64,000 nt of DNA from an uncultured Clostridia bacterium. GTDB lineage: Bacteria; Bacillota; Clostridia; Oscillospirales; Ruminococcaceae. Where the stretch lies: NCBI GenBank assembly GCA_944386045.1, contig CALWZO010000053.1, forward strand, positions 1 through 64,000, read 5' to 3'. The notes beneath the pieces were generated by a model. It ran no database searches. It was not told the DNA's origin and saw nothing but the letters and a program-made list of their open reading frames with translations. The number at the start of each line of letters is the position of its first letter. The stretch's first letter is position 1. Shown here piece by piece: positions 15,759-26,079 of the stretch. Position numbers and translations under genes: made by a program.

Positions 15759-16199
15759 ATGAAGGTAGTTTTATTGCAGGATGTAAAAAGCATAGGAAAA
15801 AAGGACACTGTGGTTACAGTGTCTGACGGATACGCCAGAAACTTTCTGTTCCCCAGAAAGCTGGCGGTAGAGGCCACAGCTGCGGCCATGAATGATGTGA
15901 AAACAAAAGAGAGCGCCAAAGCCCATCACAAACGGGAAGAGATAAAGGCCGCCGAAGAAATTAAAGCCAAAATAGACGGCAAGACAGTCACCATAAAAGC
16001 CAAAGCCGGCAAAGAGGGCAAACTGTTCGGCGCAGTTACCACAAAGGATGTGGCCGACGCTATCAAACAGCAGCTGAAGGTGGATATAGACAAGAAAAAA
16101 CTGGTTATGAATGATATCAAAACATTCATGCGCTGTGAATGCGAAGTGAAAATCTATCCGGAAATCCACGCAAAAATCACAGTAAATGTAGAGGAATAA
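15759..16199 (+). CDS. rplI: Large ribosomal subunit protein bL9
   Basis: 146 residues, the normal length. The N-terminal domain reads [19 protein letters not shown], followed by [14 protein letters not shown] (the rRNA-binding surface), a long charged connecting helix (about 40-80) and a C-terminal domain ending in ITVNVEE. AGGAGGATAAT-type ribosome site. It lies 39 bases after gdpP and four bases before dnaB, in one operon. Confidence 0.97.
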   Translation: MKVVLLQDVKSIGKKDTVVTVSDGYARNFLFPRKLAVEATAAAMNDVKTKESAKAHHKREEIKAAEEIKAKIDGKTVTIKAKAGKEGKLFGAVTTKDVADAIKQQLKVDIDKKKLVMNDIKTFMRCECEVKIYPEIHAKITVNVEE

Positions 16200-16203
16200 T
16201 TTT

Positions 16204-17583
16204 ATGGATAAGCTGGATGCGGCCTTGGAAGGGATGGGGATAAACCAGCCTTTTTCCATAGAGGCAGAGCAGGCTGTCCTTGGCGCGGCCATAATTGATC
16301 CGGAAATGGTCTCTGCCATAATAGAGCAGGTAAAAAGCGAATATTTTTATGTAAAACAGAACAGGCTGATATTTGACGAGATACACACCCTTTTCAATGC
16401 CAACATCCCGTCGGACTTTATCACTGTGGTAAACGCGGTGATTTCCGCCAGGATTTTCAGCGATGAAAACGAGGCAAAGGTGTATCTGTCCCAGCTGGCC
16501 GACACTGTGCCCAGCCTGTCCAATGTGCTGTATTACGCCAAAATACTGAAGGATAAGTACCTTATCCGCATGCTTATGGACACTGCCGGGGAGATAATAC
16601 GCCAGACACAGGAAAGCACCGACGCCGACCTGCTGCTGGAAAGCGCAGAGCAGAAAATATACGCGCTGAGGCAGGGCAAGGACACCCAAAGCCTGAAACA
16701 TATTTCAGATGCGGCGGCAAAAAGTTTTGACCGCCTGCGTAAAATGTCCGGCCCGGACAAGGAAAAATATCAGGGCATACCCACAGGGTTCAGGTTTCTG
16801 GATGACAAACTGGGCAAACTGGGACGCAGTGACCTGGTTGTGCTGGCGGCCAGACCCGGTATGGGTAAAACCAGCTTTGCGCTGAACATAGCCACAAATG
16901 TGGCCTCCTATCAGAAAATTCCGGTGGCCATATTTTCGCTGGAAATGTCCAGCGAGCAGCTGTATGAAAGAATACTGTCCTCCCGGGCAGGCATAACCAG
17001 CCAAAATCTGAGAACAGGTGATATACAGCTGGCCCAGTGGGACCTGATAAGCGAAGCTACGGGACAGATTTCGGACTATCCCATATACCTGGACGACACC
17101 CCCAATGTCACTGTCAGCGATATGAAGGCAAAGATACGCCGCATAAACCAAAACCCGGAAACTGACAACATCGGCCTGGTTGTGGTGGACTATATACAGC
17201 TGATGTCCACCGGCCGCCGCAGTGAAAACCGCGTGCAGGAGATAAGCGAGATAACCCGTAACCTGAAGATAATGGCCAAGGAGATGGATGTGCCCATCAT
17301 AGCCCTCTCCCAGCTGTCCAGAAGTGCCGAGAAAAGCAGCGGCAGGGACAGCCGCCCCCAGCTGTCAGACCTGAGGGACTCCGGCTCTATCGAGCAGGAC
17401 GCCGATGTGGTGCTGTTTTTGTACCGCGACGCCTATTATGACAAATCAGAGGAGGCAGACCAGACTTCTGCCGAATGTATAGTGGCCAAAAACCGCCACG
17501 GCGAAAGCGGAACCATCCCCCTGAGCTGGGACGGCGCATATACAAGATTTTACGATGTGGATTTTACGCACAGAGATGACTGA
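16204..17583 (+). CDS. dnaB: Replicative DNA helicase DnaB (DnaC of Bacillus)
   Basis: Hexameric 5'-3' helicase of the replication fork, 459 residues. The N-terminal domain begins at PFSIEAEQAVLGA and the linker follows. The RecA-like domain has Walker A ARPGMGKTSFALN (about 218), Walker B VVVDYIQLM, the RENRVQEIS region and the arginine-finger strand DLRDSGSIEQDADVV. The start lies four bases after rplI with a ribosome site (AGAGGAAT) inside the rplI stop region. The stop overlaps the tilS start by eight bases, suggesting translational coupling. Confidence 0.96.
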   Translation: MDKLDAALEGMGINQPFSIEAEQAVLGAAIIDPEMVSAIIEQVKSEYFYVKQNRLIFDEIHTLFNANIPSDFITVVNAVISARIFSDENEAKVYLSQLADTVPSLSNVLYYAKILKDKYLIRMLMDTAGEIIRQTQESTDADLLLESAEQKIYALRQGKDTQSLKHISDAAAKSFDRLRKMSGPDKEKYQGIPTGFRFLDDKLGKLGRSDLVVLAARPGMGKTSFALNIATNVASYQKIPVAIFSLEMSSEQLYERILSSRAGITSQNLRTGDIQLAQWDLISEATGQISDYPIYLDDTPNVTVSDMKAKIRRINQNPETDNIGLVVVDYIQLMSTGRRSENRVQEISEITRNLKIMAKEMDVPIIALSQLSRSAEKSSGRDSRPQLSDLRDSGSIEQDADVVLFLYRDAYYDKSEEADQTSAECIVAKNRHGESGTIPLSWDGAYTRFYDVDFTHRDD

Positions 17584-18919
17584 TAAAATTTTTAAAACAA
17601 TAGAAAAATACGACATGATCAAAAAAGGTGATACGGTGGCCGTGTGTCTGTCCGGAGGGGCAGACAGCATGGCGCTGTTTCACTTTTTGTGCCATAACAG
17701 GGAAAATCTGGGCATACAGGTGCTGGCGCTCCATGTCAATCACGGCCTGCGCGAAGAAAGCCGGCAGGAGGAAATATTTGTAAAAGATTACTGCGGCAAA
17801 ATGGGCGCACAATGTATGGTGTACAACGCCTGCATGAATGAAAAGGAAAAACCTCAGGGTCTGTCCACCGAAACCTGGGCCAGGCAGCTGAGATATGACT
17901 TTTTCTTCCGCCAGGCGGAAATTTACGGCGCCAGGCTGGCCACTGCCCACACTTTAAGCGACAGGTGCGAAACGGTGCTGTTCAACATAACCCGCGGCGC
18001 CAGCCTGAAAGGTGCCTGCGGCATACCGGCGGTCAGGGACAAAATAATCCGTCCGCTTATCGCCTGTACCAGGGAAGAGATAGAACAGTACTGCCGGGAA
18101 AACGGCATACCTTTTGTCACGGACAGGACAAATTTTGAAGATGTTTACTCACGAAACAAAATCCGTCTGCATGTAATTCCACAGCTGAAAAATATAAATT
18201 CTGCCGCAGAAACAGCAATAGGAAACTTTGCGGATGAAAATGAGGAAATATACACATTTTTAACCCAATTAAGTGATAATCTTTACAGGAAATCAGTGGG
18301 AGAGAACGGCCTGGACACAACTGTGCTGCAAAGCCGGCACCCGGTGATTGTAAAAAACCTTCTGCGCAACCAGCTGGAAAAGCTGGACTGTTTGTCAAAG
18401 GACAATATACAGGCGATTATGGATGGCATGAAGCAGCCTTATTTCAAAAGGCAGCTGTCTGCCGGCGTTTTTTGCACTGTGGAAAACGGACGAATGTTTT
18501 TTCATTCGCCGCCCCGGCAAAGCCAAAAGATACCCAAAATCCCGGTAGAGTTTGACAAAAATATACATTTTTCATATCTTGATTTGTATTTTTCCCTTTG
18601 TTCTTATGAAGAATACAAAAAAAGTAAAAGAAATGACAAAAACTATTTAACTTATTGCGTGAATTATGATAAAATAAGGGGAAATCTTTATTTAAGGACA
18701 AGGGAAAGCGGAGACCGCTTTACCCTGCCAGGCAGAAATGTCACCAAAAGCCTGAAAAAGCTGTTTATCGAAGATAAAATACCGGCTTCATTCAGGGACA
18801 AAATACCGGTTTTGTGCGACGAGGACGGCCGGGTGGTGTGGCTGGCAGAATATGGAGTCAGCAAACCATATATGCCCGGTGAAGACTCTGAAAAAATATT
18901 GATTATCAAACAGATGTAA
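17576..18919 (+). CDS. tilS: tRNA(Ile)-lysidine synthase TilS
   Basis: Converts C34 of the tRNA-Ile CAU anticodon to lysidine using ATP and lysine, so AUA is read as Ile. 447 residues. The PP-loop is CLSGGADSMALFHF (about 25), followed by LHVNHGLREES, ATAHTLSDRCETVLFN, RGASLKG, IRPLIACTREEIEQY and FVTDRTNFEDVYSRNKIR. The C-terminal TilS_C domain ends at LRTRESGDRFTLPG. It shows no regulation by the lysine riboswitches here but draws on the same amino acid. The ATG within dnaB at 17576 is the only start keeping the conserved N-terminus. Confidence 0.95.
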   Translation: MTDKIFKTIEKYDMIKKGDTVAVCLSGGADSMALFHFLCHNRENLGIQVLALHVNHGLREESRQEEIFVKDYCGKMGAQCMVYNACMNEKEKPQGLSTETWARQLRYDFFFRQAEIYGARLATAHTLSDRCETVLFNITRGASLKGACGIPAVRDKIIRPLIACTREEIEQYCRENGIPFVTDRTNFEDVYSRNKIRLHVIPQLKNINSAAETAIGNFADENEEIYTFLTQLSDNLYRKSVGENGLDTTVLQSRHPVIVKNLLRNQLEKLDCLSKDNIQAIMDGMKQPYFKRQLSAGVFCTVENGRMFFHSPPRQSQKIPKIPVEFDKNIHFSYLDLYFSLCSYEEYKKSKRNDKNYLTYCVNYDKIRGNLYLRTRESGDRFTLPGRNVTKSLKKLFIEDKIPASFRDKIPVLCDEDGRVVWLAEYGVSKPYMPGEDSEKILIIKQM

Positions 18920-18938
18920 AAGTGTGTGGAGGTTTAAA

Positions 18939-19478
18939 ATGTTAAACGATGTAAAAAGTGTTCTGGTCAGCGAAGAGGAAATAAAGGAAATAGTACAGCG
19001 CCTGGGCCGGCAGATAACAGAGGATTACAAGGATAAAAACCTGTATCTTATAACTGTGCTCAAAGGTGCGGTTATCTTCCTTTCCGATTTGATGCGTGCC
19101 ATAAAATGCCCCTGTGAGGTGGATTTTATGGTGGTTTCCTCCTATGGAGCCGGTGTCAAATCTTCCGGTAATGTAAAGATTGTAAAAGATATCGACATAC
19201 CGCTGGAAGACAAAGATGTGCTGATAGTGGAGGATATTCTGGATTCCGGTCTTACTTTGAATTTCCTTATGGATATGCTGCAAAACCGCAATCCCAAAAG
19301 CATGGCCATCTGCACTTTGCTGGACAAACCCAGCCGCCGTGCATGTGATGTGCACGCAAAATACATAGGCCGTCAGGTCCCGGACGAATTTGTTGTGGGT
19401 TACGGCCTGGATTACGATGAAAAATATCGCAATCTGCCTTTTATAGGCATTTTAAAACCGGAGGTTTACACAAAGTAA
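18939..19478 (+). CDS. hpt: Hypoxanthine phosphoribosyltransferase
   Basis: Purine salvage enzyme converting hypoxanthine or guanine with PRPP to IMP or GMP. 179 residues. It has the PRPP loop [17 protein letters not shown] (about 95-111), FMVVSSYG flexible loop residues, TLLDKPSRR with the base-binding Lys, and [34 protein letters not shown] precedes the ATG at 18939. It sits between tilS and ftsH exactly as in Bacillus. Confidence 0.96.
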   Translation: MLNDVKSVLVSEEEIKEIVQRLGRQITEDYKDKNLYLITVLKGAVIFLSDLMRAIKCPCEVDFMVVSSYGAGVKSSGNVKIVKDIDIPLEDKDVLIVEDILDSGLTLNFLMDMLQNRNPKSMAICTLLDKPSRRACDVHAKYIGRQVPDEFVVGYGLDYDEKYRNLPFIGILKPEVYTK

Positions 19479-19509
19479 ACCTTACATTCATACAAAAGGA
19501 GAGCCTATA

Positions 19510-21405
19510 TTGTTAAAACAGAAAAACAACAGACAACAGTTGCCATTTATAGGTCTTTTGCTGCTTTTGATATTTGCCGCCGCGTTTTTGTATAAACCGT
19601 CCGGCATTGAAGAGATGAAAACCAGCGAAATCATCGGGCTGTTCAGGGACCATAAGGTTGTGTCCTATGAGCTGAATCTGGGAAACGGCAACATTGAAAT
19701 CAAAACACAGGGCAGTGATAAAACAATATTGTACAAAGTGCCTGATGTGTATTCCTTCATGGAAAAAATTGACCCCTATGTGGAAGAGTACGATGCAATG
19801 CACCCGGATGCTCCCATGGAATATGACTGGATACCGCCCACGACGGTTCCGGCCTGGTTCAGCATCATGCCCTACATCATAACATTGGGCCTGATGGGCT
19901 TTTTCATCTATATGATGTACAGCCAGCAAAGCGGCAAAGGTGTTGCCGTAGGACGCGCCAAAACCAAAGATGCCAGCGACCTGGCCAGCAAAAAGACATT
20001 TGATGATGTGGCCGGCGCTGACGAAGAAAAAGAAGAGCTGATAGAAATAGTGGACTTTTTGAAAAACCCGTCCAAATTCAACGCTCTGGGCGCCAGGATC
20101 CCAAAAGGCGTACTGCTTGTAGGCCCTCCCGGTACCGGTAAAACATTGCTTGCCAAAGCCACTGCCGGCGAAGCCGGTGTGCCGTTTTTCTCCATTTCCG
20201 GTTCTGACTTTATCGAACTGTATGTGGGTGTCGGCGCATCCCGCGTAAGGGACTTGTTTGAAAAAGCAAAGAAAAGCGCACCTTCTGTAATTTTCATAGA
20301 TGAAATTGACGCTGTGGGTCGTCAGAGAGGCGCAGGCCTGGGCGGCGGACAGGATGAAAGGGAACAGACCCTCAACCAGCTGCTGGTAGAGATGGACGGT
20401 TTCAGCGCCAACCAGGGTGTAATAGTAATGGCGGCCACCAACCGTGCCGACATACTGGATAAAGCCCTGCTGCGTGCAGGCCGTTTTGACAGGCAGATTT
20501 ATGTGGGCCTGCCTGACATAAAAGGCAGGGAAGAGGTGCTGGCCGTGCATTTCAAAGGCAAGCCCATTGCCCCCGATATAAACCTTAAAACAATAGCCAA
20601 ATCAACCCCCGGTTTCACAGGTGCAGACCTGGAAAACCTGGTAAACGAAGCGGCGCTGATGGCAGCCAAAAAGGGCAAAAAAGCCATCACCCAGCGGGAG
20701 GTGGAACGGGCCACCATCAAGGTTATCGCCGGCCCGGAGAAAAAGTCCCGTGTTGTTACACCGAAAGAGAAAAAACTGGTGTCCTATCACGAGGCAGGCC
20801 ATGCGGTAGCGCATTACTTCTGCCCTACAGCCGACCCGGTACAGGAAATATCCATCGTGCCCAGAGGCATGGCCGGCGGCTATACACTGTCTTTGCCGGA
20901 AAACGATTCCAACTACAAGACAAAGACAGAGATGAGCGAAGAGATCGTCACACTGCTGGGCGGACGCTGCGCCGAACAGCTGATACTGGAAGATATCTCC
21001 ACCGGTGCTTCCAACGACCTGGAAAGGGTTACCAGCACAGCCAAAGCCATGGTTACCAGATACGGTTTTTCCGAAAAACTGGGCAATGTGGTTTACGGCA
21101 GCCGACCGGAACAGACCTTCCTGGGCAGGGACTACACCCAGGGCAAGGTATATTCCGAAGCCATTGCCGGTGAGATAGATGTGGAAATAAGAAAACTTGT
21201 GGATGAAGGATACAAAAAATGTATGCAGATTCTGGAAGACCATGTCGACAAGCTGCACATAGTGGCCAAAGAGCTGATGGAAAAAGAAAAAATTTCCGGC
21301 GAGCGCTTCAAGCTGCTTATGTCAGAAGGTTATGACCCCACAACCGATAAAGACAGCCCTTCCTACCAGCCGCCTGTGGCTGACCGGGAACCTGTCGCAG
21401 AATAA
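19510..21405 (+). CDS. ftsH: ATP-dependent zinc metalloprotease FtsH
   Basis: Membrane-anchored AAA+ protease, 631 residues. Two N-terminal helices (about 12-30 and 115-137) flank an extracytoplasmic loop. The AAA domain has Walker A GPPGTGKT (about 205), Walker [12 protein letters not shown] and the [23 protein letters not shown]. The zinc site is [10 protein letters not shown] (about 425) with a downstream Asp in the SNDLERVT region. The start codon is TTG: AAAGGAGA lies seven bases upstream and no ATG is available near the first helix. A palindromic terminator follows. Confidence 0.97.
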   Translation: MLKQKNNRQQLPFIGLLLLLIFAAAFLYKPSGIEEMKTSEIIGLFRDHKVVSYELNLGNGNIEIKTQGSDKTILYKVPDVYSFMEKIDPYVEEYDAMHPDAPMEYDWIPPTTVPAWFSIMPYIITLGLMGFFIYMMYSQQSGKGVAVGRAKTKDASDLASKKTFDDVAGADEEKEELIEIVDFLKNPSKFNALGARIPKGVLLVGPPGTGKTLLAKATAGEAGVPFFSISGSDFIELYVGVGASRVRDLFEKAKKSAPSVIFIDEIDAVGRQRGAGLGGGQDEREQTLNQLLVEMDGFSANQGVIVMAATNRADILDKALLRAGRFDRQIYVGLPDIKGREEVLAVHFKGKPIAPDINLKTIAKSTPGFTGADLENLVNEAALMAAKKGKKAITQREVERATIKVIAGPEKKSRVVTPKEKKLVSYHEAGHAVAHYFCPTADPVQEISIVPRGMAGGYTLSLPENDSNYKTKTEMSEEIVTLLGGRCAEQLILEDISTGASNDLERVTSTAKAMVTRYGFSEKLGNVVYGSRPEQTFLGRDYTQGKVYSEAIAGEIDVEIRKLVDEGYKKCMQILEDHVDKLHIVAKELMEKEKISGERFKLLMSEGYDPTTDKDSPSYQPPVADREPVAE

Positions 21406-21413
21406 AAATGCTT

Positions 21414-21446
21414 AAAAAAGCAGAGCCGGCCGGCTCTGCTTTTTGT
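21414..21446 (+). terminator. Terminator after ftsH
   Basis: Perfectly symmetrical stem AAAAGCAGAGCCGG / CCGGCTCTGCTTTT followed by T residues. Confidence 0.92.
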
Positions 21447-21487
21447 TGTCAGATTTTGTCGGTTAAGTAAAAGCGGGGGCGCGTACC

Positions 21488-21516
21488 TTGACAAGCGGGG
21501 CAATTTTTAATAAGAT
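21488..21516 (+). promoter_or_regulatory. Promoter of the topoisomerase pair
   Basis: TTGACA, a 17-base spacer and TAAGAT. Confidence 0.7.
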
Positions 21517-21559
21517 AAATATTCAGGACATTTAATCAAAATCAAAACGGGAGAGTAAA

Positions 21560-23545
21560 ATGGCAAAAAAGACACAAGGCTATACAAATGAAAGCATAAG
21601 CATGCTCAAAGGTGCCGACAGGGTGCGCCGTCGTCCGGCGGTAATCTTCGGCTCGGACGGCATCGAGGGCTGTCAGCAGGCAATTTTTGAGATAATTACC
21701 AACAGTATAGACGAAGCCAGGGAAGGTTACGGCAAAAAAATTACCGTCACCAGGTTTGCCGACCACAGCGTTGAAGTGGAGGATATGGCCAGAGGCATAC
21801 CCGTGGATTTTAATACCAAGGAAAACAGGTACAACTGGGAACTGGTGTTCTGCGAGATGTACGCCGGCGGCAAATACAACAACAACGAAGGGGAAAACTA
21901 TCAGTTCTCCCTGGGCCTCAACGGCCTGGGCCTGTGCGCCACACAGTACGCCAGCCGATATATGACGGTGGATATCGTCAGGGACGGTTTTGAATATCAT
22001 CTGGACTTTGAAAAAGGCGAAAATGTGGGCGGCCTGCACAAAAATCCCACCGGCAAAAAACAGACAGGCTCAAAAATTAAATGGCTGCCGGATGATGCGG
22101 TTTTCAGCGATATAGATGTGTCGGAAGAATTTTTTACCACCACGCTGAAAAGACAGGCCATTGTAAACCCGGGTATACTGTTCGTGTTTAAAAATGAAAC
22201 AGATAACGGATTTGAAACCAAAGAGTTTATATATCAGAACGGCATTGTGGACTATGTAAACGAGTTGTGCGACGGCGCCGCTTTGTCAAAAGTGGTGTAC
22301 AACACCGGCGAGGATTCCGGCCGTGACCGCGAGGATATGCCTGTATACAAACTGAAACTGAATGTGGCCTACGCCTTTTCCAACAAAACCGCAAAGATAG
22401 AATATTACCACAACTCCAGCTTTCTGGAATACGGCGGCAGCCCGGACAAGGCTTTGCGCAGTGCTTTTGTCAGCCAGTTTGACGCTTTTCTAAAAAGCAA
22501 GGGCATGTACAAAAAGAATGAAAGCAAAATCAAATTCGAGGATATTCAGGACTGCCTGATTTTTGTTTCCAGCTGTTTTTCAACCCTTACCAGCTACGAA
22601 AACCAGACCAAAAAGGCCATAACAAACAAATTTATAACACAGGCAACCACCGAATTTTTAAAGCGTTCACTGGAAGTTTACTTTATAGAAAACCCGGAGG
22701 AAGCCGCCAAGGTTGCCCGGCAGGTGCTGGTGAACAAGCAAAGCCGTGAGCAGGCGGACAAGACCAGGCAGGGACTGAAAAAGACCCTGTCTGCCCGGAT
22801 TGACATCGCCAACAGAGTGCAGAAGTTTGTGGACTGCCGTTCAAAGGATGTATCCCAGAGGGAGATTTATATCGTGGAGGGTGATTCGGCCCTGGGCGCG
22901 TGCAAAACCAGCCGCGATGCCCAGTTCCAGGCCCTTATGCCGGTGCGCGGCAAGATACTCAACTGTCTGAAAAGTGATTATGACAAAATATTCAAAAGCG
23001 ATGTCATAACCGACCTTATCAAGGTGCTGGGCTGCGGTGTGGAAAGCCCGGCCAAGTATAAAAACAACGGCATTGCCACATTCAATATAGACAATCTGCG
23101 CTGGAACAAAGTTATAATATGTACCGATGCGGATGTGGACGGTTTTCAGATAAGAACACTGATACTGACCATGATATACCGCCTGACCCCCGCTCTTATA
23201 GACCAGGGTTATGTGTATATAGCCGAAAGCCCGCTGTATGAAATCACCACCAAAAATAAAACCTATTTTGCCTACACCGAAAGCGAAAAAGCCGATGTTA
23301 TGGCCAGGATAGCCGGTGAGAAATTTACCATACAGCGTTCCAAAGGTCTGGGTGAAAACGAGGCGGAGATGATGTGGCTGACCACCATGAACCCGGCCAC
23401 CCGCCGACTTATCAAGGTGTGCAAAGCTGATGTAGAGCGCACACGGCAGGTGTTTGACCTGCTGCTGGGTGATAATCTGGCAGGCCGTAAACAGCACATA
23501 CAGGACTTTGGCGCAGATTACCTGGATCAGCTTGACTTATCATAA
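21560..23545 (+). CDS. Divergent type IIA topoisomerase subunit B (ParE/GyrB-like)
   Basis: ATPase/toprim subunit of 661 residues that together with the next gene should pass DNA duplexes through one another. It has a GHKL domain with VRRRPAVIFGSDGIEG, TNSIDEA and DMARGIPVD (the usual form is DNGRGIPVD), and the lid GLNGLGLCATQ. The transducer domain and a TOPRIM domain follow, with EGDSALG (440-446; usual EGDSAGG) and DADVDGFQIRTL (523 on). All acidic metal ligands are present, but several near-invariant glycines differ. It is therefore a divergent paralogue group, not the standard gyrase; a conventional gyrBA is expected elsewhere. GGGAGA ribosome site. Confidence 0.85.
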   Translation: MAKKTQGYTNESISMLKGADRVRRRPAVIFGSDGIEGCQQAIFEIITNSIDEAREGYGKKITVTRFADHSVEVEDMARGIPVDFNTKENRYNWELVFCEMYAGGKYNNNEGENYQFSLGLNGLGLCATQYASRYMTVDIVRDGFEYHLDFEKGENVGGLHKNPTGKKQTGSKIKWLPDDAVFSDIDVSEEFFTTTLKRQAIVNPGILFVFKNETDNGFETKEFIYQNGIVDYVNELCDGAALSKVVYNTGEDSGRDREDMPVYKLKLNVAYAFSNKTAKIEYYHNSSFLEYGGSPDKALRSAFVSQFDAFLKSKGMYKKNESKIKFEDIQDCLIFVSSCFSTLTSYENQTKKAITNKFITQATTEFLKRSLEVYFIENPEEAAKVARQVLVNKQSREQADKTRQGLKKTLSARIDIANRVQKFVDCRSKDVSQREIYIVEGDSALGACKTSRDAQFQALMPVRGKILNCLKSDYDKIFKSDVITDLIKVLGCGVESPAKYKNNGIATFNIDNLRWNKVIICTDADVDGFQIRTLILTMIYRLTPALIDQGYVYIAESPLYEITTKNKTYFAYTESEKADVMARIAGEKFTIQRSKGLGENEAEMMWLTTMNPATRRLIKVCKADVERTRQVFDLLLGDNLAGRKQHIQDFGADYLDQLDLS

Positions 23546-23556
23546 AAGGAGACAAA

Positions 23557-25803
23557 ATGGCAAAGAAAAAAACAGAGAAAAAAGTGAATACACGCCCCGG
23601 CCTGGACGACAGTGTTGAAATACTGTCCGCCGGAGAGATAGTGGAAAGTGCCATTACCGATACACTGGAACAAAACTATATGCCCTACGCCATGAGCGTA
23701 ATTGTATCCCGCGCACTGCCGGAGATAGACGGTTTCAAGCCCAGCCACAGAAAACTGCTGTACACCATGTATGACATGGGCCTGCTGAAAGGCGCTAAGA
23801 CCAAATCTGCCAACATCGTCGGCCAGACCATGAGGCTGAACCCTCACGGCGATGCGGCCATATACGAAACTATGGTGCGCCTGGCCCGCGGCAACGAAAG
23901 TCTGCTGGTGCCTTTTGTGGACAGCAAGGGAAACTTCGGCAAAGCATACAGCCGTGATATGGCTTATGCCGCTTCCAGATATACCGAAGCAAAGCTGGAA
24001 AATATATGTGAAGAGCTTTTCAGGGATATTGACAGCGATACCGTTGATTTTGTGGACAACTATGACTCCACCAGAAAAGAGCCCACACTGCTGCCCACCA
24101 CATTCCCCAACATTCTTACAAACAACACTTTGGGCATTGCGGTCGGCATGGCATCTTCCATTTGTTCCTTCAACCTGGAAGAGGTGTGCAAAACCACCAT
24201 CGCTTTGATAAAGGACCCGGACCACAACATAAAGGACACTCTGCTGGCACCGGATTTTGCCGGCGGCGGCGTGGTGCTGTACGACCAGAGCGACATCGAC
24301 CGGGTGTATGAAAACGGCCGCGGCAGCATCAGGGTACAAAGCAAATGGCAGTATATAAAAGAAGACAATGTGATAGAAGTCAGCGAGATACCGCCCACCA
24401 CCACTGTGGAAGCCATTATGGACAAGGTGGCTGACCTGGTGAAGCAGGGCAAGGTCAAGGAAATAAACGACATGCGCGACGAAACAGACCTCAACGGCCT
24501 GAAGCTGACCTTTGACCTCAAGCGCGGCCAGGACCCGGACAAGCTGATGCAGAAGCTGTTTAAAGCCACTCCGTTGGAAGACAGCTTTTCCGCCAATTTC
24601 AACATACTTATCGGCGGTGTACCGCGTGTTCTTGGCGTAAAGTATGTTATTTTTGAATGGATGGCATTCAGAAAAGAATGTGTAAAAAGACGCACATACT
24701 TTGACCTGAAGGGCAAAAAGGCCCGCCTGCACCTGGTAAAAGGTCTGGAAGCCATCTTGCTGGACATAGATAAGGCGGTGGAGATAGTTCGTTCCACTGA
24801 AGAGGAAAAGGATGTCGTGCCCAACCTGATGATAGGTTTCGGCATTGACGAAACCCAGGCGGAATTTGTTGCCGAAATACGCCTGCGCCAGCTGAACAGA
24901 AGCTATATCATAAAGCGCGTTGAAGAAAAACAGCAGTTGATTGACGATATAGCCGAATTGGAAAGCGTGCTGAAAAGCGACGGCAAGATAAATAAAATCA
25001 TCATAAAAGAGCTGGAAAATGTCATCAAAAAGTATTCTAAACCCCGCAAAACCCGGATAAAATACGGTCTGCCGGAAGCAGATGCACGGGAAACCGAGGC
25101 GGAAATACCGGCCTATGCAGTGAATATATTTGTGACAAAACACGGTTATGTAAAGAAGATTACACCCCAGTCGCTGCGCATGAGCGGCGAGCACAAGCTG
25201 AAAGACGATGACGAGATCGTACTGCACAAAGAGTGTCAGAACGACGCCCATATACTGTTTTTCACCGACAGGATGCGGGTTTATAAAACCCGTGCCGCCG
25301 CCTTTGAAGACAGCAAAGCCAGCCTGCTGGGTGAATACGCCCCTGCAAAACTGTCTATGGAAGACGGGGAAAACATAATACGGACGGTAATCTGCGCCGA
25401 TTACAAAGGCTTTTTGCTTATATGCTTTGACAACGGCAAGGCCGCCAGAATTCCCATGAGCGCCTACGAAACAAAGCAAAACCGCAAAAAGCTGGTAAAT
25501 GCTTTTTCCGACAAGGCAAAGGTGGTGTCCATAATGCACTTTGAGGACAACCGGGATGTGCTGTTTGTCAGCAGTGTAAACCGTGCGCTGGCAGTGAACA
25601 CCGCGCAGATACCGGAAAAAACCACCAAAAACACCATAGGCGTGCAGGTACAGACACTGAAGAAAAACCAGACTGTAAAATCCGTGCGTCTTCTGTCTGA
25701 CGCGTCGCTGGAAAACCCGGCCAGGTTCAAAACCAAAAACATACCGGCCCGGGGCAGTTTCCTGAAAGACGGGGATGTGGCCAGCCAGCTGACATTTGAA
25801 TAA
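23557..25803 (+). CDS. Divergent type IIA topoisomerase subunit A (ParC/GyrA-like)
   Basis: DNA cleavage/religation subunit of 748 residues, eleven bases after subunit B. It starts with a charged tail and then QNYMPYAMSVIVSRALPEIDGFKPSHRK-like sequence. The catalytic Tyr is at residue 142 in SRYTEAKLENI, followed by DNYDSTRKEPTLLPTTFPN and GIAVGMASSICSFN. The tower/coiled-coil and a shortened beta-pinwheel C-terminal domain (about 500-748) complete it. No clear GyrA box is seen, so it resembles topoisomerase IV more than gyrase. The order B then A with tight spacing implies one heterotetramer. Confidence 0.85.
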   Translation: MAKKKTEKKVNTRPGLDDSVEILSAGEIVESAITDTLEQNYMPYAMSVIVSRALPEIDGFKPSHRKLLYTMYDMGLLKGAKTKSANIVGQTMRLNPHGDAAIYETMVRLARGNESLLVPFVDSKGNFGKAYSRDMAYAASRYTEAKLENICEELFRDIDSDTVDFVDNYDSTRKEPTLLPTTFPNILTNNTLGIAVGMASSICSFNLEEVCKTTIALIKDPDHNIKDTLLAPDFAGGGVVLYDQSDIDRVYENGRGSIRVQSKWQYIKEDNVIEVSEIPPTTTVEAIMDKVADLVKQGKVKEINDMRDETDLNGLKLTFDLKRGQDPDKLMQKLFKATPLEDSFSANFNILIGGVPRVLGVKYVIFEWMAFRKECVKRRTYFDLKGKKARLHLVKGLEAILLDIDKAVEIVRSTEEEKDVVPNLMIGFGIDETQAEFVAEIRLRQLNRSYIIKRVEEKQQLIDDIAELESVLKSDGKINKIIIKELENVIKKYSKPRKTRIKYGLPEADARETEAEIPAYAVNIFVTKHGYVKKITPQSLRMSGEHKLKDDDEIVLHKECQNDAHILFFTDRMRVYKTRAAAFEDSKASLLGEYAPAKLSMEDGENIIRTVICADYKGFLLICFDNGKAARIPMSAYETKQNRKKLVNAFSDKAKVVSIMHFEDNRDVLFVSSVNRALAVNTAQIPEKTTKNTIGVQVQTLKKNQTVKSVRLLSDASLENPARFKTKNIPARGSFLKDGDVASQLTFE

Positions 25804-25832
25804 AAAAACGGGGGCTGCTGCCCCCGTCTGTA
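25803..25832 (+). terminator. Terminator after the topoisomerase operon
   Basis: ACGGGGG, the loop CTGCT and CCCCCGT just after the stop. The T run is weak. Confidence 0.6.
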
Positions 25833-25860
25833 TATAAGTAAGAGTTTTGTTTTTTGCAGT

Positions 25861-25905
25861 GCAGAAAACCTCTCTTACCGTTAAAGGATAAGAGAAGTTT
25901 TCTCT
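25861..25905. other. Long imperfect hairpin in the gap before secG
   Basis: AGAAAACCTCTCTTACC and GGATAAGAGAAGTTTTCT form a roughly 16-pair stem with one bulge around GTTAAA. No T run follows on either strand. The role is not evident; it may be a decayed mobile repeat or an RNA processing site. Confidence 0.4.
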
Positions 25906-26079
25906 CATCCGTGGTATTATTATGAATGGAAAAAGGCTGTTTATTCCCGCTTTTTATGGAAATTTCTGCCTTTTTGCCACAAAATATCCACACAGACAGG
26001 ATAAAATCATTTTTATATTGCAAAACAAATTTAAATATGATATATTTATTAAGTCATATAATATGAAAGGTCAGATACA

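Noticed and set aside
23527..25908. 793-codon minus-strand ORF
   Set aside because: Shadow of topoisomerase subunit A; composition is Phe/His/Tyr-rich nonsense without motifs.
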